Source of the DNA: JBDKGH01 sp039798265
GTDB lineage: Bacteria; Bacteroidota; Bacteroidia; Flavobacteriales_D; Sanyastnellaceae
Reading direction: 5' to 3'
Assembly: GCA_039798265.1 (NCBI GenBank)
Contig: JBDKGH010000061.1
Span: forward strand, 1 to 61,069
Length of the DNA: 61,069 nucleotides
The notes beneath the pieces were generated by a model. The model had not been told where the DNA came from. It searched no databases and saw only the letters and a list, made by a program, of their open reading frames with translations. The position numbers were made by a program, and so were the translations under genes. Shown piece after piece: positions 34,183 through 42,820 of the stretch. The number at the start of each line of letters is the position of its first letter. Positions within the stretch are counted from its first letter, which is position 1.

Positions 34183-35256
34183 ATGGAAGCATTAACCCTG
34201 TTGTTCTTGGTAATCGCCTTGGCGTTTATTTTTGACTTCATTAACGGTTTTCACGACTCAGCAAACTCCATTGCTACTATCGTCTCTACGCGCGTTCTTA
34301 CTCCATTTCAGGCTGTCGTATGGGCTGCTGTTTTTAACTTCATCGCTTATTGGATTTCCGAGTTTAAAGTAGCGGACACCGTTGCAAAAACGGTGGAAGG
34401 TGGAGCAATTACACTTACGGTCATCTTTGCGGGTCTAGTGGCCGCGGTCATCTGGAACCTTCTAACATGGTGGTGGGGTATTCCTTCTAGCTCTTCGCAC
34501 ACCTTGATTGGTGGTTTTGCGGGCGCAGCCATCATGCACGCAGGTTCTTTTGAAGTAGTGAAAATGGATAAGATCAAACCCTTGTTCTTGTTTATTTTCC
34601 TTGCACCCATTATCGGTATGCTCCTTTCTTATTTCATCTCCATTTTGATGCTATGGATCTGTAAGCGAGGTAATCCTTCAAAACTCGATCGTTGGTTTAA
34701 GCGCTTGCAGTTGGTTTCTTCTGCTTTGTTTTCTGTAGGTCACGGTGGTAATGATGCTCAAAAAGTGATGGGTATTATTTCAGCTGCATTGATCGTATTT
34801 GTAGCGCAACACCCAGAAAACATTAAGCCTTGGATGCACATTGTGCAAGAAGCTAAAATCGTGGATGGTAAAGAAAAATTGGTGATTAAGTCGATTCCAG
34901 AATGGGTGGTGTTGGGCTGTTATACAGCCATTGCACTCGGCACCATGATGGGCGGATGGCGCATTGTGAAAACGATGGGTACAAAAATTACCAAAATGAC
35001 TCCTTTCGAAGGTGTGGCCGCGGAGTTTGCAGGTGCCTTCACATTGTTTGGTACTGAAAAATTAGGAATTCCTGTCTCGACCACTCATACCATCACCGGT
35101 TCTATCATTGGTGTGGGACTAACCAAGCGTATTTCGGCTATTAAGTGGGGCATTACCGGTAAACTTTTGATCGCATGGATCATCACGATTCCGATTTCAG
35201 GTACGATGGGCGCGATTACTTACCTCATCTGCCAATGGATTGGCATGGTGCATTGA
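34183..35256 (+). CDS. inorganic phosphate transporter, PiT family
   Basis: 357 residues, about ten transmembrane helices. Both copies of the PiT signature are present: FDFINGFHDSANSIATIVSTRVL near the N-terminus and SVGHGGNDAQKVMGIISAAL in the middle, plus the C-terminal GIPVSTTHTITGSIIGVG. Imports phosphate coupled to protons or sodium. Preceded by its DUF47 partner and followed by a strong bidirectional terminator. Confidence 0.95.
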   Translation: MEALTLLFLVIALAFIFDFINGFHDSANSIATIVSTRVLTPFQAVVWAAVFNFIAYWISEFKVADTVAKTVEGGAITLTVIFAGLVAAVIWNLLTWWWGIPSSSSHTLIGGFAGAAIMHAGSFEVVKMDKIKPLFLFIFLAPIIGMLLSYFISILMLWICKRGNPSKLDRWFKRLQLVSSALFSVGHGGNDAQKVMGIISAALIVFVAQHPENIKPWMHIVQEAKIVDGKEKLVIKSIPEWVVLGCYTAIALGTMMGGWRIVKTMGTKITKMTPFEGVAAEFAGAFTLFGTEKLGIPVSTTHTITGSIIGVGLTKRISAIKWGITGKLLIAWIITIPISGTMGAITYLICQWIGMVH

Positions 35257-35274
35257 TAAAAAATATTTTCAATA

Positions 35275-35312
35275 AAAAAGCTCCCGATGGTTGAAGTCGG
35301 GAGCTTTTTTTT
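35275..35312. terminator. bidirectional rho-independent terminator
   Basis: GCTCCCGA (35280-35287), 9-nt loop, TCGGGAGC (35297-35304), with an A-run before and a T-run after (35305-35312). It lies between the convergent PiT gene and the small secreted-protein gene and can serve both strands. Confidence 0.85.
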
Positions 35313-35334
35313 GCTCAACAAAGAGAATATTTTT

Positions 35335-35712
35335 TTAGTGCTGACCGCTCTCTGTGCAAGTACCAGCGCACACTAGATTCCATTGATTGTTCACTTTGTT
35401 AAAAGTGAATTTGGTGTAGGTATGTTGTGTTTGCATACCTTGTTGATCTTGTTCTGTAAAGTAAGTCTCTTGACCAATGTAACGCAGCTTGTAATGAATG
35501 CCAGTCAACTTGCGCTCGTTGTTAAACTGAGGAAGGTAGTGGAACTCTATACCCAATGCTTCCAATTGGTAACGGAGATTGCCTAATTCTTCACGGCTGG
35601 TAGTGCCATTAATGGTAACTTGGATTTGCTCGTTGGTTACAATGTTTTGAGAAAAGGCGATACTACCTGTAAAACAAGCAGCAGCAACTAAGGCGATTCG
35701 AATGATTTTCAT
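35335..35712 (-). CDS. small secreted protein, unknown function
   Basis: 125 residues. Signal peptide MKIIRIALVAAACFTGSIAFSQ is cleaved after FSQ. The mature domain (TSREELGNLRYQLEALGIEFHY, RKLTGIHYKLRYIG) resembles the short beta-alpha-beta module often found at the C-terminus of Bacteroidota M56 (BlaR1-like) membrane peptidases, here as a stand-alone exported domain. It ends with a CAGTC pair of cysteines that could form a disulfide. A one-mismatch -7 element (minus strand, 35735-35742) is 22 nt upstream. Confidence 0.7.
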   Translation of the reverse strand: MKIIRIALVAAACFTGSIAFSQNIVTNEQIQVTINGTTSREELGNLRYQLEALGIEFHYLPQFNNERKLTGIHYKLRYIGQETYFTEQDQQGMQTQHTYTKFTFNKVNNQWNLVCAGTCTESGQH

Positions 35713-35767
35713 AGTAGATTCGATAATATGACTACAAGACTACGAAAAAAGTCGAATGGTTGTCCCC

Positions 35768-35775
35768 TACATTTG
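35768..35775 (+). promoter_or_regulatory. -7 promoter element for the HEAT-like protein gene
   Basis: TACATTTG is an exact TAnnTTTG ending 22 nt before the ATG at 35798. It lies downstream of the earlier in-frame ATG at 35756, which supports the later start. Confidence 0.5.
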
Positions 35776-35797
35776 CGGCTTAAATTGTTTTTTTACC

Positions 35798-36334
35798 ATG
35801 AGCTCAGCAAAAATTTTGGCCGAAATCAAAAAGGATCTCTTCAGCAATGACGAAACGGTAGTGATGAAGGCCCTGAATCAGACACGTGACAATGGAAACG
35901 CCTCTTTTGTTGAGCCTTTGCTATCCCTTTACACCAGCACACCATCTGCCCTAGTAAAGGCTGAGATTGCCGATATGCTTTCCAATTTGAAAGTTTCAGA
36001 AACGGACGAGGCCTTTCTAACTTTTCTGGAACAACCCCAGCATAAAGCGTTTTACAAGGACGTAGTCGCCTTTATGTGGAATTCAGGCCTAGAACCGGTA
36101 GATCATATGGCCTTTTTTGTAAAACTGGCCATCGAGGGCGATGAGGCTCTTATTCTAGAAGTGCTAACGCTCATTGAAAGCATCGAAAGTGAATTTCCCG
36201 AAGATCAAATTTCGGACAGTACCAATCAACTGCGTACCTATTTGGGTAATGAAAAAGATGGTCAGTCTAACCGTGTGAAACTTTTACGCGAATTGCTGAA
36301 AGTGGTGGAAAGTGCTCAAGAAAGTTATTTCTGA
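35798..36334 (+). CDS. HEAT-like repeat protein, unknown function
   Basis: 178 residues from ATG at 35798. Almost entirely helical and acidic, no signal peptide, hence cytoplasmic. Paired helices such as VVMKALNQTRDNGNASFVEPLLSLY and ALVKAEIADMLSNLKVSETDEAFLTFL give a HEAT/ARM-like pattern, suggesting a protein-binding scaffold. No named family recognised. Its last 10 nt overlap the 3' end of the convergent asparagine synthetase locus. Confidence 0.65.
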   Translation: MSSAKILAEIKKDLFSNDETVVMKALNQTRDNGNASFVEPLLSLYTSTPSALVKAEIADMLSNLKVSETDEAFLTFLEQPQHKAFYKDVVAFMWNSGLEPVDHMAFFVKLAIEGDEALILEVLTLIESIESEFPEDQISDSTNQLRTYLGNEKDGQSNRVKLLRELLKVVESAQESYF

Positions 36335-37416
36335 GACCAGCGCGCATAAACCATTAAAGCAAAAACAAGTGAAGCGAGTTCGCCTTGTCCTTTCATGAAG
36401 GCTTGATTAATTTGCTCAAGAGCCACAGCATTCAAATGCGGGTCTTGCTTGAGCACAGTTAAGCAGTCGAGCCATTCACTTTTCCAAGCACCTTTTAACC
36501 ATGTTTCAATAGGTACTTCAAAGCCTTTTTTAGGACGATCGAGAATAGACATCGGTAAGTAGTCCTTTGCCAACTGGCGCAGCACTTTTTTACCTTCATG
36601 TTGATCAACCTTCGTTGATAAGCCCATCGAGTTTGCCGCTTCCACCACCCGATAATCGAGGAATGGGCTACGAACTTCTAAGGCATGCTGCATGCTCATC
36701 AAATCTAGTTTCACCAACATATCATTGGGTAATACCATGTGCTGATCCCACTTTAAAAAATCGACATCCGCCGGAATATCGAGGTCAGTTGGCCGCACAC
36801 CGGGCAATAGGGAAGAAATCCAACGTTCTTCGTTCCAAGCTGTCCATAGGTGATAACGTTCAATTGAATTTTGAGAAAGACCTTTTGACAACTTGTGCAA
36901 TTGTCGAATACGATCATTCCATCTGTTGCTTCTACCGCTTGCTAGGTTACGAGTGATGGCGGCTCCTGCGTGCACCGCAAATCGTGAAAATGGATTCACC
37001 TCTTCTGCGAGAATCAACGCGCGGTGTTTGCGATATCCGCCAAACAATTCATCGGCAGCATCGCCACCTAGAGCTACAGTGACATGTTTTTTCATTTCGC
37101 CGGACAAAAGCAAAACAGCCAAAGAACTGGAGTCGGCAAAGGGCTCATCAAGACTTTCCACAAAGCAAGAGAGCTGCGCCCGAACATCCTCCGTAGTAAC
37201 GGGCAGCGTGATATGATTAGACCCAATGTGTTTCGCTACCAGTTCTGCCGCTTGTGCTTCATTGTAATAAGCTTCTTCCGGAAAGGAAAGGGTAAATGTT
37301 TTTAAATCGCTTTTTTGCCGTATGGCTATGGCCGCGATAAAGGAGGAATCTATTCCGCCGCTGAGAAAGGCCCCAACTGGCACATCGGCATTAAGTCTTA
37401 TATCAACGGCATCGAG
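36325..37416 (-). pseudogene. asnB: asparagine synthetase, C-terminal (synthetase) part of an interrupted asnB
   Basis: Second part of one gene split by an in-frame TAA at 37417-37419. Reading on after the stop in the same frame gives LDAVDIRLNADVPVGAFLSG and then GIDSS, the normal linker and PP-loop of AsnB, with no shift. This part holds the ATP pyrophosphatase domain: LSGGIDSS, TFTLSFPEE, GGDAADELFGGYRKH, and the C-terminal PKKGFEVPIETWLKG. A GTG at 37383 could in principle restart translation but would lose the first 11 codons of this domain. Domain content is intact. The 3' end overlaps the HEAT-like gene by 10 nt. Confidence 0.8.
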
Positions 37417-38118
37417 TTATACTTCTTGAAAGTAAAGCGGACTACTTGATGTTTTTTGTTCGTGATACCAAGCGGTTGGTTCCGAAACTTGATGGTTGGA
37501 TATTTTTATAAAATGACCGGGAAGAAGTTTTTTATACTCTTTAAAAATGCTGTTCGGCGCAGGTATGTAGGAGTATTGCAAGTAGGCATAGAGTTGCGAT
37601 ACGTCCAAGGTTTTGCGCAGCTCGAATGCATCGAAAATTTTAGCTTCACTCGCAAAAAAGAACTCGCCGTTCTGTTGATGCGAATACCAAAGCGGTTTTT
37701 CTCCGTAGCGATCGCGAGCGAGCAGTAAGCGTTTTTCAGCAACCTCGTAAAAAGCTAAAGCAAAAAATCCATTGAAATAAGTCAGTGCATTTTCGCCCAT
37801 CGCCTGGAGAAGGAGCAAGGCCACTTCTGTATCGGAGTGAGTGAGTGGTTGAAGATGAAATTGATCAATTAACGACCGATAGTTGAAGAGCTCTCCATTA
37901 AAAACAATTGCAAACTTTCCACACGGCGATAACATCGGTTGATTGGCCTGTGGCGATAAATCGACAATGCTAAGTCTATTATGACCGAGTAGTAAGTGAT
38001 CATCTTCATAAATTCCAGTGTGGTCTGGTCCTCTGTGCTTCTGTTGAGACAAAGCATGAGGAAACTGCTGCTTACGCAGTGCCTTTTGATTTCCCCAATA
38101 CCCCGCAATACCACACAT
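37417..38118 (-). pseudogene. asnB: asparagine synthetase, N-terminal (glutaminase) part of an interrupted asnB
   Basis: First 233 codons of the gene, ending at the TAA at 37417-37419. It encodes a class II glutamine amidotransferase: catalytic Cys2 (MCGIAGYWG), LGHNRLSIVDLSPQANQPM, IVFNGELFNYRSL and the glutamine-binding SDTEVALLLL. Together with the following part the gene would code for about 597 residues, a normal AsnB length. It could be a fresh pseudogene, a sequencing error (TAA for TTA Leu would restore it), or two cooperating halves. A TATCTTCG near-match to the -7 element is at 38138-38145 (minus strand). Confidence 0.8.
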
Positions 38119-38150
38119 AGTGATGATTTATTTTTTTCGAAGATAGAGGT

Positions 38151-38177
38151 AAAAAAAATCCCCCTTTCGGAGGATTT
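38151..38177 (-). terminator. rho-independent terminator after the choice-of-anchor L gene
   Basis: On the minus strand AAATCC-T-CC, loop GAAA, GG-G-GGATTT is followed by a T-run (A-run at 38151-38158 on the plus strand). It begins 7 nt after the stop of the 38184-41393 gene and separates it from asnB, which therefore needs its own promoter. Confidence 0.7.
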
Positions 38178-38183
38178 AGTTTT

Positions 38184-41100
38184 TTATCTGAAGATGGTAA
38201 TGTTACCTGTTATTTCTTTGACTTCATTGTTATAGCCCCAGGCCTTCACAAAGAATGGATATACACCGTCTTCAACAAAGTAGTTAAAGGAGTTGTAAGA
38301 GTCGGCTACCCAAGGAGTGTTCGCATCATTGGCGGTGAAGATCACATCACCCCAACGATTGAACACGTAAATTTCAATGGTCTCAACACTGTTCGCCACG
38401 ATTCGCCATACATCGTTCACTCCATCACCATTGGGTGAGAATGAATTGGGAATGTACAACTGTGGAGGAGAAGTAATGGTGGTGAAATTTTCGCCTTCAC
38501 AACCTTGTGGGGAAATTACATGAAGCACCACTTGATATTCTTCGATGCCTTCGAATCCGTGCGTTACCACAGGTCCTACACCAGTTGCTCCATCGCCAAA
38601 GTCCCAAGCGTATTGACAACCGATACAAGAAATGGTATCGCTAGCTACAAATTCATACACATAAGGAGAAACTTCTTCGTAGGTAAAAGGTGCTTCTAAG
38701 TTGAGCATGTAAACTGTTACAGGTTCTGAACCGTAGTTACCACAAACGTCTGTGGCTGTTACGGTGTATGTTTCCGTTTCACTCACTGCTGAAATAGTAA
38801 AATCGGCACCATAAAAGTTATTGGGAGACCATAGATAAGAGTAGTCGCCTAAACCTCCAGAAGCAAGCGCGGTAAGCGTTAAACCGGTACCTTCACAAAT
38901 GCTAGTGTCAGGAGTAGCTGTAATGTTGATAGGTAGGTTGGGCACATTAATCATGATCGACTCGGATGTAAGTGAGCCACAGTAATCTGTTACGTTTACG
39001 ATCACTTCCGTGTCTAAGCCGGTTTGAATCGTGTAGCTATCCGTAATACTCACCACTTGACCATTTACGATCCACTCAAATTCAAATGTTCCTGTACCAT
39101 CAGCGGCAGTCGCATTAAGCACTGTTTGATCTAAACAGGTTACTTCTTGGTCCTCTGTGGTGGTTACGGTGATGGCTGGATTGTCCAGTGTAATATCTAC
39201 CGTAGCTGTAGAGGTAGCGCTACACTCATCTGTAATGGTCACCGAAACTTGTGTAGATTCCATGGTGGTAAAGTCAACAGTAGGTGTAGTGCCTAGTGGT
39301 GTACCATTGTTGTTCCAAATGTAACTGAAGGTACCTGTACCACCTGTTGCAGCAGGGTCCAGGGTGAAAGTATCTAAGCAAGTACCGCTTAAAGAAGCAG
39401 GTAGGTTATTGAAAATGGCAGGACTATCAATAATAATCTGCACGGTGCTTTCTGTTTCTTGACCGCAGTTGTCAGATACGACTAATGTTACTTCACCCGG
39501 AGCATTCATACCGGGGTTGTCGTAGTTTTCATCCCACTCATCCCATTCCATCACTCCGTTGGTTGACCACGAGTAGAAGTAGCTTGGTGTTCCGCCACTA
39601 ACGCTTGCTGTGAAGTTGAATGGATCGTTACATCCAACAGTGAAACTCGGAGGAAGAATAACGTTGATAGCAGGACTGTTAATGGAAATGTCAATAGCAT
39701 CGGTTGCTGTAAATCCGCATCCATCGGTTACGGTGATGTTAACCAAACCTGGGCCGTTCCAAGAGAAATAGCTCAATGAGTTTTGCCAACCCCACAGGTT
39801 GTTACCATTTTCGTCTGTCCAATCGTACGTGTAGTCAGCGTCACCGCCAGTTGCAGTAGCAGTCAAGTCAACCCAACCACCGCAGTCCAATACAGATTGA
39901 TCACCTTGATCTATGCTGATGGCTAAAGGATCAAAATCATTGATGCTTACCACGAAGTTACCGCTGGAGCTAGCTAGCCCACAGGTATCACTAACGGTAA
40001 GAACATAAGTTGTAGTGAGGGAAGGCGTAACGTTTATGGTTTCTGTTGTTTCCGTTGTTGACCAGGAGTAGGAGTAGTTGCCGTATCCACCGGTAATTAC
40101 GGGCTCTAAAAGTTGTGTTGCACCTTCGCAAATGGTGTAGTTTTGATCCACCACATCGATGGGTTCAGCGGTATCAGAAACAAAAAAGTTGTAGCTGGAT
40201 TCAAGCGACAATCCTGAACAAACAGCAAAATTGGTAATGGTCAAATCCACTGTTTCAATGCCTTCTACAATATTGTCTTGAATGGCGTCAAAGGGCACAA
40301 CGATGGACATCATCCCCGGAGCGAACACCAAAGAGTCTGGAAGGTTCAAGTAATCGGCACCTTCAAGAGCCACTCCACCCCAATCGAGGTAAGCTATTAA
40401 CTCATCGTTAGGATCGCCAGTTTCAGGACGACTAAAAACGATGTCAACAGAACCACAGTCTTCAAATACAGTATCGTCATTGGGACCACCCGCTTCGAAA
40501 GAAAGAGCAACATCGATTACCAAATTACTCGTGAATGATTCGCGCTCAAGGATTACGTAACTATTATAGGATGCATCATACCCATCGGCCACGGCTAATT
40601 TGATGTGGTAAGTAAGACCACATTGCACTATTCCAATAGCAGTAAGCACGTCAGTATATCCGTCGGCATTGGCGTAATAGGGGTTGGTATAACACTCATC
40701 GGTGTCAATAGGAGCTCCGCCGGCACCGGTATAATCTTGATTGTAAAACTCGCAGTAGTTACATGGTCCTGCGTTAGAAGTACCATTGTTTAAGGTACCA
40801 ATACCTACGGGGATATCTGTACCTGGGATAAGAGCAATGTTGATGGCGTTATTCGCAAAGGTGCCATTGATACCAGGTCCGCTCAAAAAGAAACCAAAAA
40901 AGTCATTATAAACAGTTCCAGGAGCTGTAAAGTCGGGATATTCTTCTGATGCCCAGATGTAGTTAAATCGCAAAGTATCACCCAGCGGAACGAAGTCAAA
41001 TTCGATGATGGACCAATCCAATGCAGAAGAGTTAGCTCCTCCCGCATCTGCCAAAACGTTAAGGTCAGGATCACTTGAAGTAGCTGTGGGGTTAAAGTTG

Positions 41101-41393
41101 TCAGAACCTAAAACGTTATTGGGGCCCACCAAAGAAGCGGCACTTCCCGTGCTCATGATAAAGCCCGACTGAATACCTAAGTTGCAATCAATACAATCCA
41201 AAGAACCGATGGTCGTCTCCACACCATTGGCGGGCTGACCATTAAACGTAATATTTGTTGCAGTGATGTTAGGGCCCAACAATACATCTTGAACGTACTG
41301 TTGAACTGTCATCGTATTGCTGATCACCAATTGACTTTTGGAGCTAAGCACCAAGGCCAACAATACAATCGATAACGTAAAAATCTTCTTCAT
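38184..41393 (-). CDS. large secreted choice-of-anchor L protein with type IX sorting domain
   Basis: 1069 residues from ATG at 41393, chosen because MKKIFTLSIVLLALVLSSKSQ is a signal peptide; the open frame extends 75 nt further. The first 290 residues form a choice-of-anchor L domain (TIGSLDCIDCNLGIQSGFIM, FNYIWASEEYPDF, NDFFGFFLSGPG). A Calx-beta-like region follows (about 295-410), then roughly six Ig/PKD-like repeats of 80-100 residues with recurring GGTGTFSYIWNNNG and VTDxCG motifs, a PKD domain (YAWDFGDGATG), and the gliding-motility-type sorting domain (LYIPNSFSPNGDGVNDVW, FNRWGDVIF, ending ITIFR). Probably a cell-surface adhesin or matrix protein secreted by the type IX system. Possible -7 element (minus strand AAGCTTTG, one mismatch) at 41418-41425. 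Confidence 0.9.
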   Translation of the reverse strand: MKKIFTLSIVLLALVLSSKSQLVISNTMTVQQYVQDVLLGPNITATNITFNGQPANGVETTIGSLDCIDCNLGIQSGFIMSTGSAASLVGPNNVLGSDNFNPTATSSDPDLNVLADAGGANSSALDWSIIEFDFVPLGDTLRFNYIWASEEYPDFTAPGTVYNDFFGFFLSGPGINGTFANNAINIALIPGTDIPVGIGTLNNGTSNAGPCNYCEFYNQDYTGAGGAPIDTDECYTNPYYANADGYTDVLTAIGIVQCGLTYHIKLAVADGYDASYNSYVILERESFTSNLVIDVALSFEAGGPNDDTVFEDCGSVDIVFSRPETGDPNDELIAYLDWGGVALEGADYLNLPDSLVFAPGMMSIVVPFDAIQDNIVEGIETVDLTITNFAVCSGLSLESSYNFFVSDTAEPIDVVDQNYTICEGATQLLEPVITGGYGNYSYSWSTTETTETINVTPSLTTTYVLTVSDTCGLASSSGNFVVSINDFDPLAISIDQGDQSVLDCGGWVDLTATATGGDADYTYDWTDENGNNLWGWQNSLSYFSWNGPGLVNITVTDGCGFTATDAIDISINSPAINVILPPSFTVGCNDPFNFTASVSGGTPSYFYSWSTNGVMEWDEWDENYDNPGMNAPGEVTLVVSDNCGQETESTVQIIIDSPAIFNNLPASLSGTCLDTFTLDPAATGGTGTFSYIWNNNGTPLGTTPTVDFTTMESTQVSVTITDECSATSTATVDITLDNPAITVTTTEDQEVTCLDQTVLNATAADGTGTFEFEWIVNGQVVSITDSYTIQTGLDTEVIVNVTDYCGSLTSESIMINVPNLPINITATPDTSICEGTGLTLTALASGGLGDYSYLWSPNNFYGADFTISAVSETETYTVTATDVCGNYGSEPVTVYMLNLEAPFTYEEVSPYVYEFVASDTISCIGCQYAWDFGDGATGVGPVVTHGFEGIEEYQVVLHVISPQGCEGENFTTITSPPQLYIPNSFSPNGDGVNDVWRIVANSVETIEIYVFNRWGDVIFTANDANTPWVADSYNSFNYFVEDGVYPFFVKAWGYNNEVKEITGNITIFR

Positions 41394-41499
41394 AGACTCG
41401 TTTTGGTAAACAATGGACAAAGCTTTATGGCTAAGAGTTGCATCTAAAGGCAATTTAGATATTGACAAAGTTCGTGATTCGCTGCATCTTTACCAAAGA

Positions 41500-42210
41500 A
41501 TGAAGCAGGAATATTCAGATATATTAGGTAAGGCAATCTTGGATGTTCACCGAGGGCATAAATCTGCACCTGTTGAGGTATGGATGAATGGGCAACGTGA
41601 AGCGGATTATCAAGCTGATGTATTCTTGCGTTCCTACCGTCAATTGTTGGCTTGGGAAAAAACAGCCTTGAAATTGGCCAAAGGAAGCGTTCTCGATGTA
41701 GGAGCCGGCGCGGGCACCCACAGTTTGGTTCTTCAAAAAAGGAATTTTGATATTACCGCGATCGAAATCTCGCCTTTGTGCTGTGAAGTGATGCGCGAAA
41801 GGGGTGTTCAGCAAGTGATGAATGAGAGTGTTTTCAACCTCAAGGGAATAGAGTACAACACCATTTTGCTCATGATGAACGGATTGGGTATGGCCGGAAC
41901 GGAAGCCGAAACCTTGCGTTTGTTTAAGCATTTGAAGCGATTGCTCGCTAAGGGAGGACAAATTATAGGAGACTCAACGGATATTCTATACGCTCGAATG
42001 AACGCCATGGCGAATTTCGAAAGTAACGGAAAATTTTACGGGGAAGTTGAGTTTCAGTTGTCCTATAAAAACAAAAAAGGTACACCCTTTCATTGGCTGT
42101 ACCTAGATCCAGTATTACTGGCAGAGTTGTCGGATAAAGCAGGCTTGAAAGCCGAAATCATCCATCGGGACAAAGATTTTCATTACCTCGCCCGATTGAC
42201 GAGGGCTTAA
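41500..42210 (+). CDS. class I SAM-dependent methyltransferase
   Basis: 236 residues from ATG at 41500. The frame is open from 41413, but I prefer 41500: the protein then begins MKQEYSDILGKAILD, where related Bacteroidota enzymes begin, and the upstream ATG would overlap the promoter of the divergent gene. SAM-binding motif I is SVLDVGAGAGTHSLVLQ, with ITAIEISPLCCEVMRERG (acidic motif II) and ILLMMNGLGMAG (motif post-I). Substrate unknown. The stop TAA shares a TTAA with the stop of the convergent sigma factor gene. Confidence 0.82.
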   Translation: MKQEYSDILGKAILDVHRGHKSAPVEVWMNGQREADYQADVFLRSYRQLLAWEKTALKLAKGSVLDVGAGAGTHSLVLQKRNFDITAIEISPLCCEVMRERGVQQVMNESVFNLKGIEYNTILLMMNGLGMAGTEAETLRLFKHLKRLLAKGGQIIGDSTDILYARMNAMANFESNGKFYGEVEFQLSYKNKKGTPFHWLYLDPVLLAELSDKAGLKAEIIHRDKDFHYLARLTRA

Positions 42211-42707
42211 CGGAATTCTCTCAATTCACTCATCAAACGCTTTCTCGCATGAAAGATGCGGCTTTTTACTGTTCCCATCGGGATGTTCATCTCAGCAGCA
42301 ATTTCATCGTAGTGATGTCCGTCCAAAAACATTTGAAACGGCTTCTTGAACTCAAAACTCAAGCGATCAATAGCCAAGTTGATGTCTTTTTCGTTGATTT
42401 TTGAGCTAACGGTATCCTCAGAAACTTTACCGTAGTTCAAGTAAAACTGATTCTGAGTCTGATCGGTAATCGTATTTTGAAGCTTCTTGCGCTTATAGTT
42501 ATTAATAAAGATGTTGCGCATGATCGTGAACAACCAACCTTTGAAGTTGGTGCCATCTTGGAAGTTGTCCTTGTAACGAAGTGCCTTCAGCATCGTGTCT
42601 TGTAACAAATCTTCCGCTTCTTCCGAATTACGAGTGAAGTTGTACGCAAAGCCTTTTAGATAAGGAGCGTTCAGTACTAACTGGTCATTAAATTCAATGG
42701 TGCTCAT
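42207..42707 (-). CDS. ECF-type sigma factor paired with a MerR/B12 regulator
   Basis: 166 residues from ATG at 42707 (MSTIEFNDQLV); the frame is open 48 nt further upstream. Region 2: GFAYNFTRNSEEAEDLLQDTMLKALRY and FKGWLFTIMRNIFINNYKR; region 4: IDRLSFEFKKPFQMFLDGHHYDEIAAEM and IPMGTVKSRIFHARKRLM. In many Bacteroidota an ECF factor of this type follows a B12-binding MerR gene and drives light-induced carotenoid genes; here the MerR gene is 113 nt upstream on the same strand. The gap is filled by a regular inverted-repeat array (42723-42820). No carotenoid genes follow; the gene converges directly on a methyltransferase. Confidence 0.92.
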   Translation of the reverse strand: MSTIEFNDQLVLNAPYLKGFAYNFTRNSEEAEDLLQDTMLKALRYKDNFQDGTNFKGWLFTIMRNIFINNYKRKKLQNTITDQTQNQFYLNYGKVSEDTVSSKINEKDINLAIDRLSFEFKKPFQMFLDGHHYDEIAAEMNIPMGTVKSRIFHARKRLMSELREFR

Positions 42708-42722
42708 TTGGCTTTTAGGTTC

Positions 42723-42820
42723 TTTGTTTAATAATCTGAGGCAAAGATTAAACAAAAAATGTCAGCCACCAAATGTTTGTTTAAGTATTTTGAATAATAG
42801 TTAAACAAAATCTGTTAAAC
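42723..42820. promoter_or_regulatory. operator-like inverted-repeat array between the MerR and ECF genes
   Basis: TTTGTTTAA at 42723-42731 and 42776-42784, and TTAAACAAA at 42748-42756 and 42801-42809. Each makes an inverted pair with a 16-nt gap, and the second pair repeats the first exactly 53 bp away. A further half-site GTTAAAC lies at 42814-42820. The same core (GTTTAAC, 43727-43733) is found just upstream of the MerR gene. Regular spacing near five helical turns fits cooperative binding by a dimeric or tetrameric regulator, most simply the neighbouring MerR protein; this is inferred. Confidence 0.6.

Noticed and set aside
36325..38118. Frameshift in asparagine synthetase
   Set aside because: The codon frame is the same on both sides of 37417-37419 (11 whole codons from the stop to the GTG at 37383), so it is an in-frame stop, not a shift.
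41413..41499. Longer start of the methyltransferase at 41413
   Set aside because: The extra 29 residues do not match the usual N-terminus of the family and would overlap the promoter region of the divergent gene at 41393.
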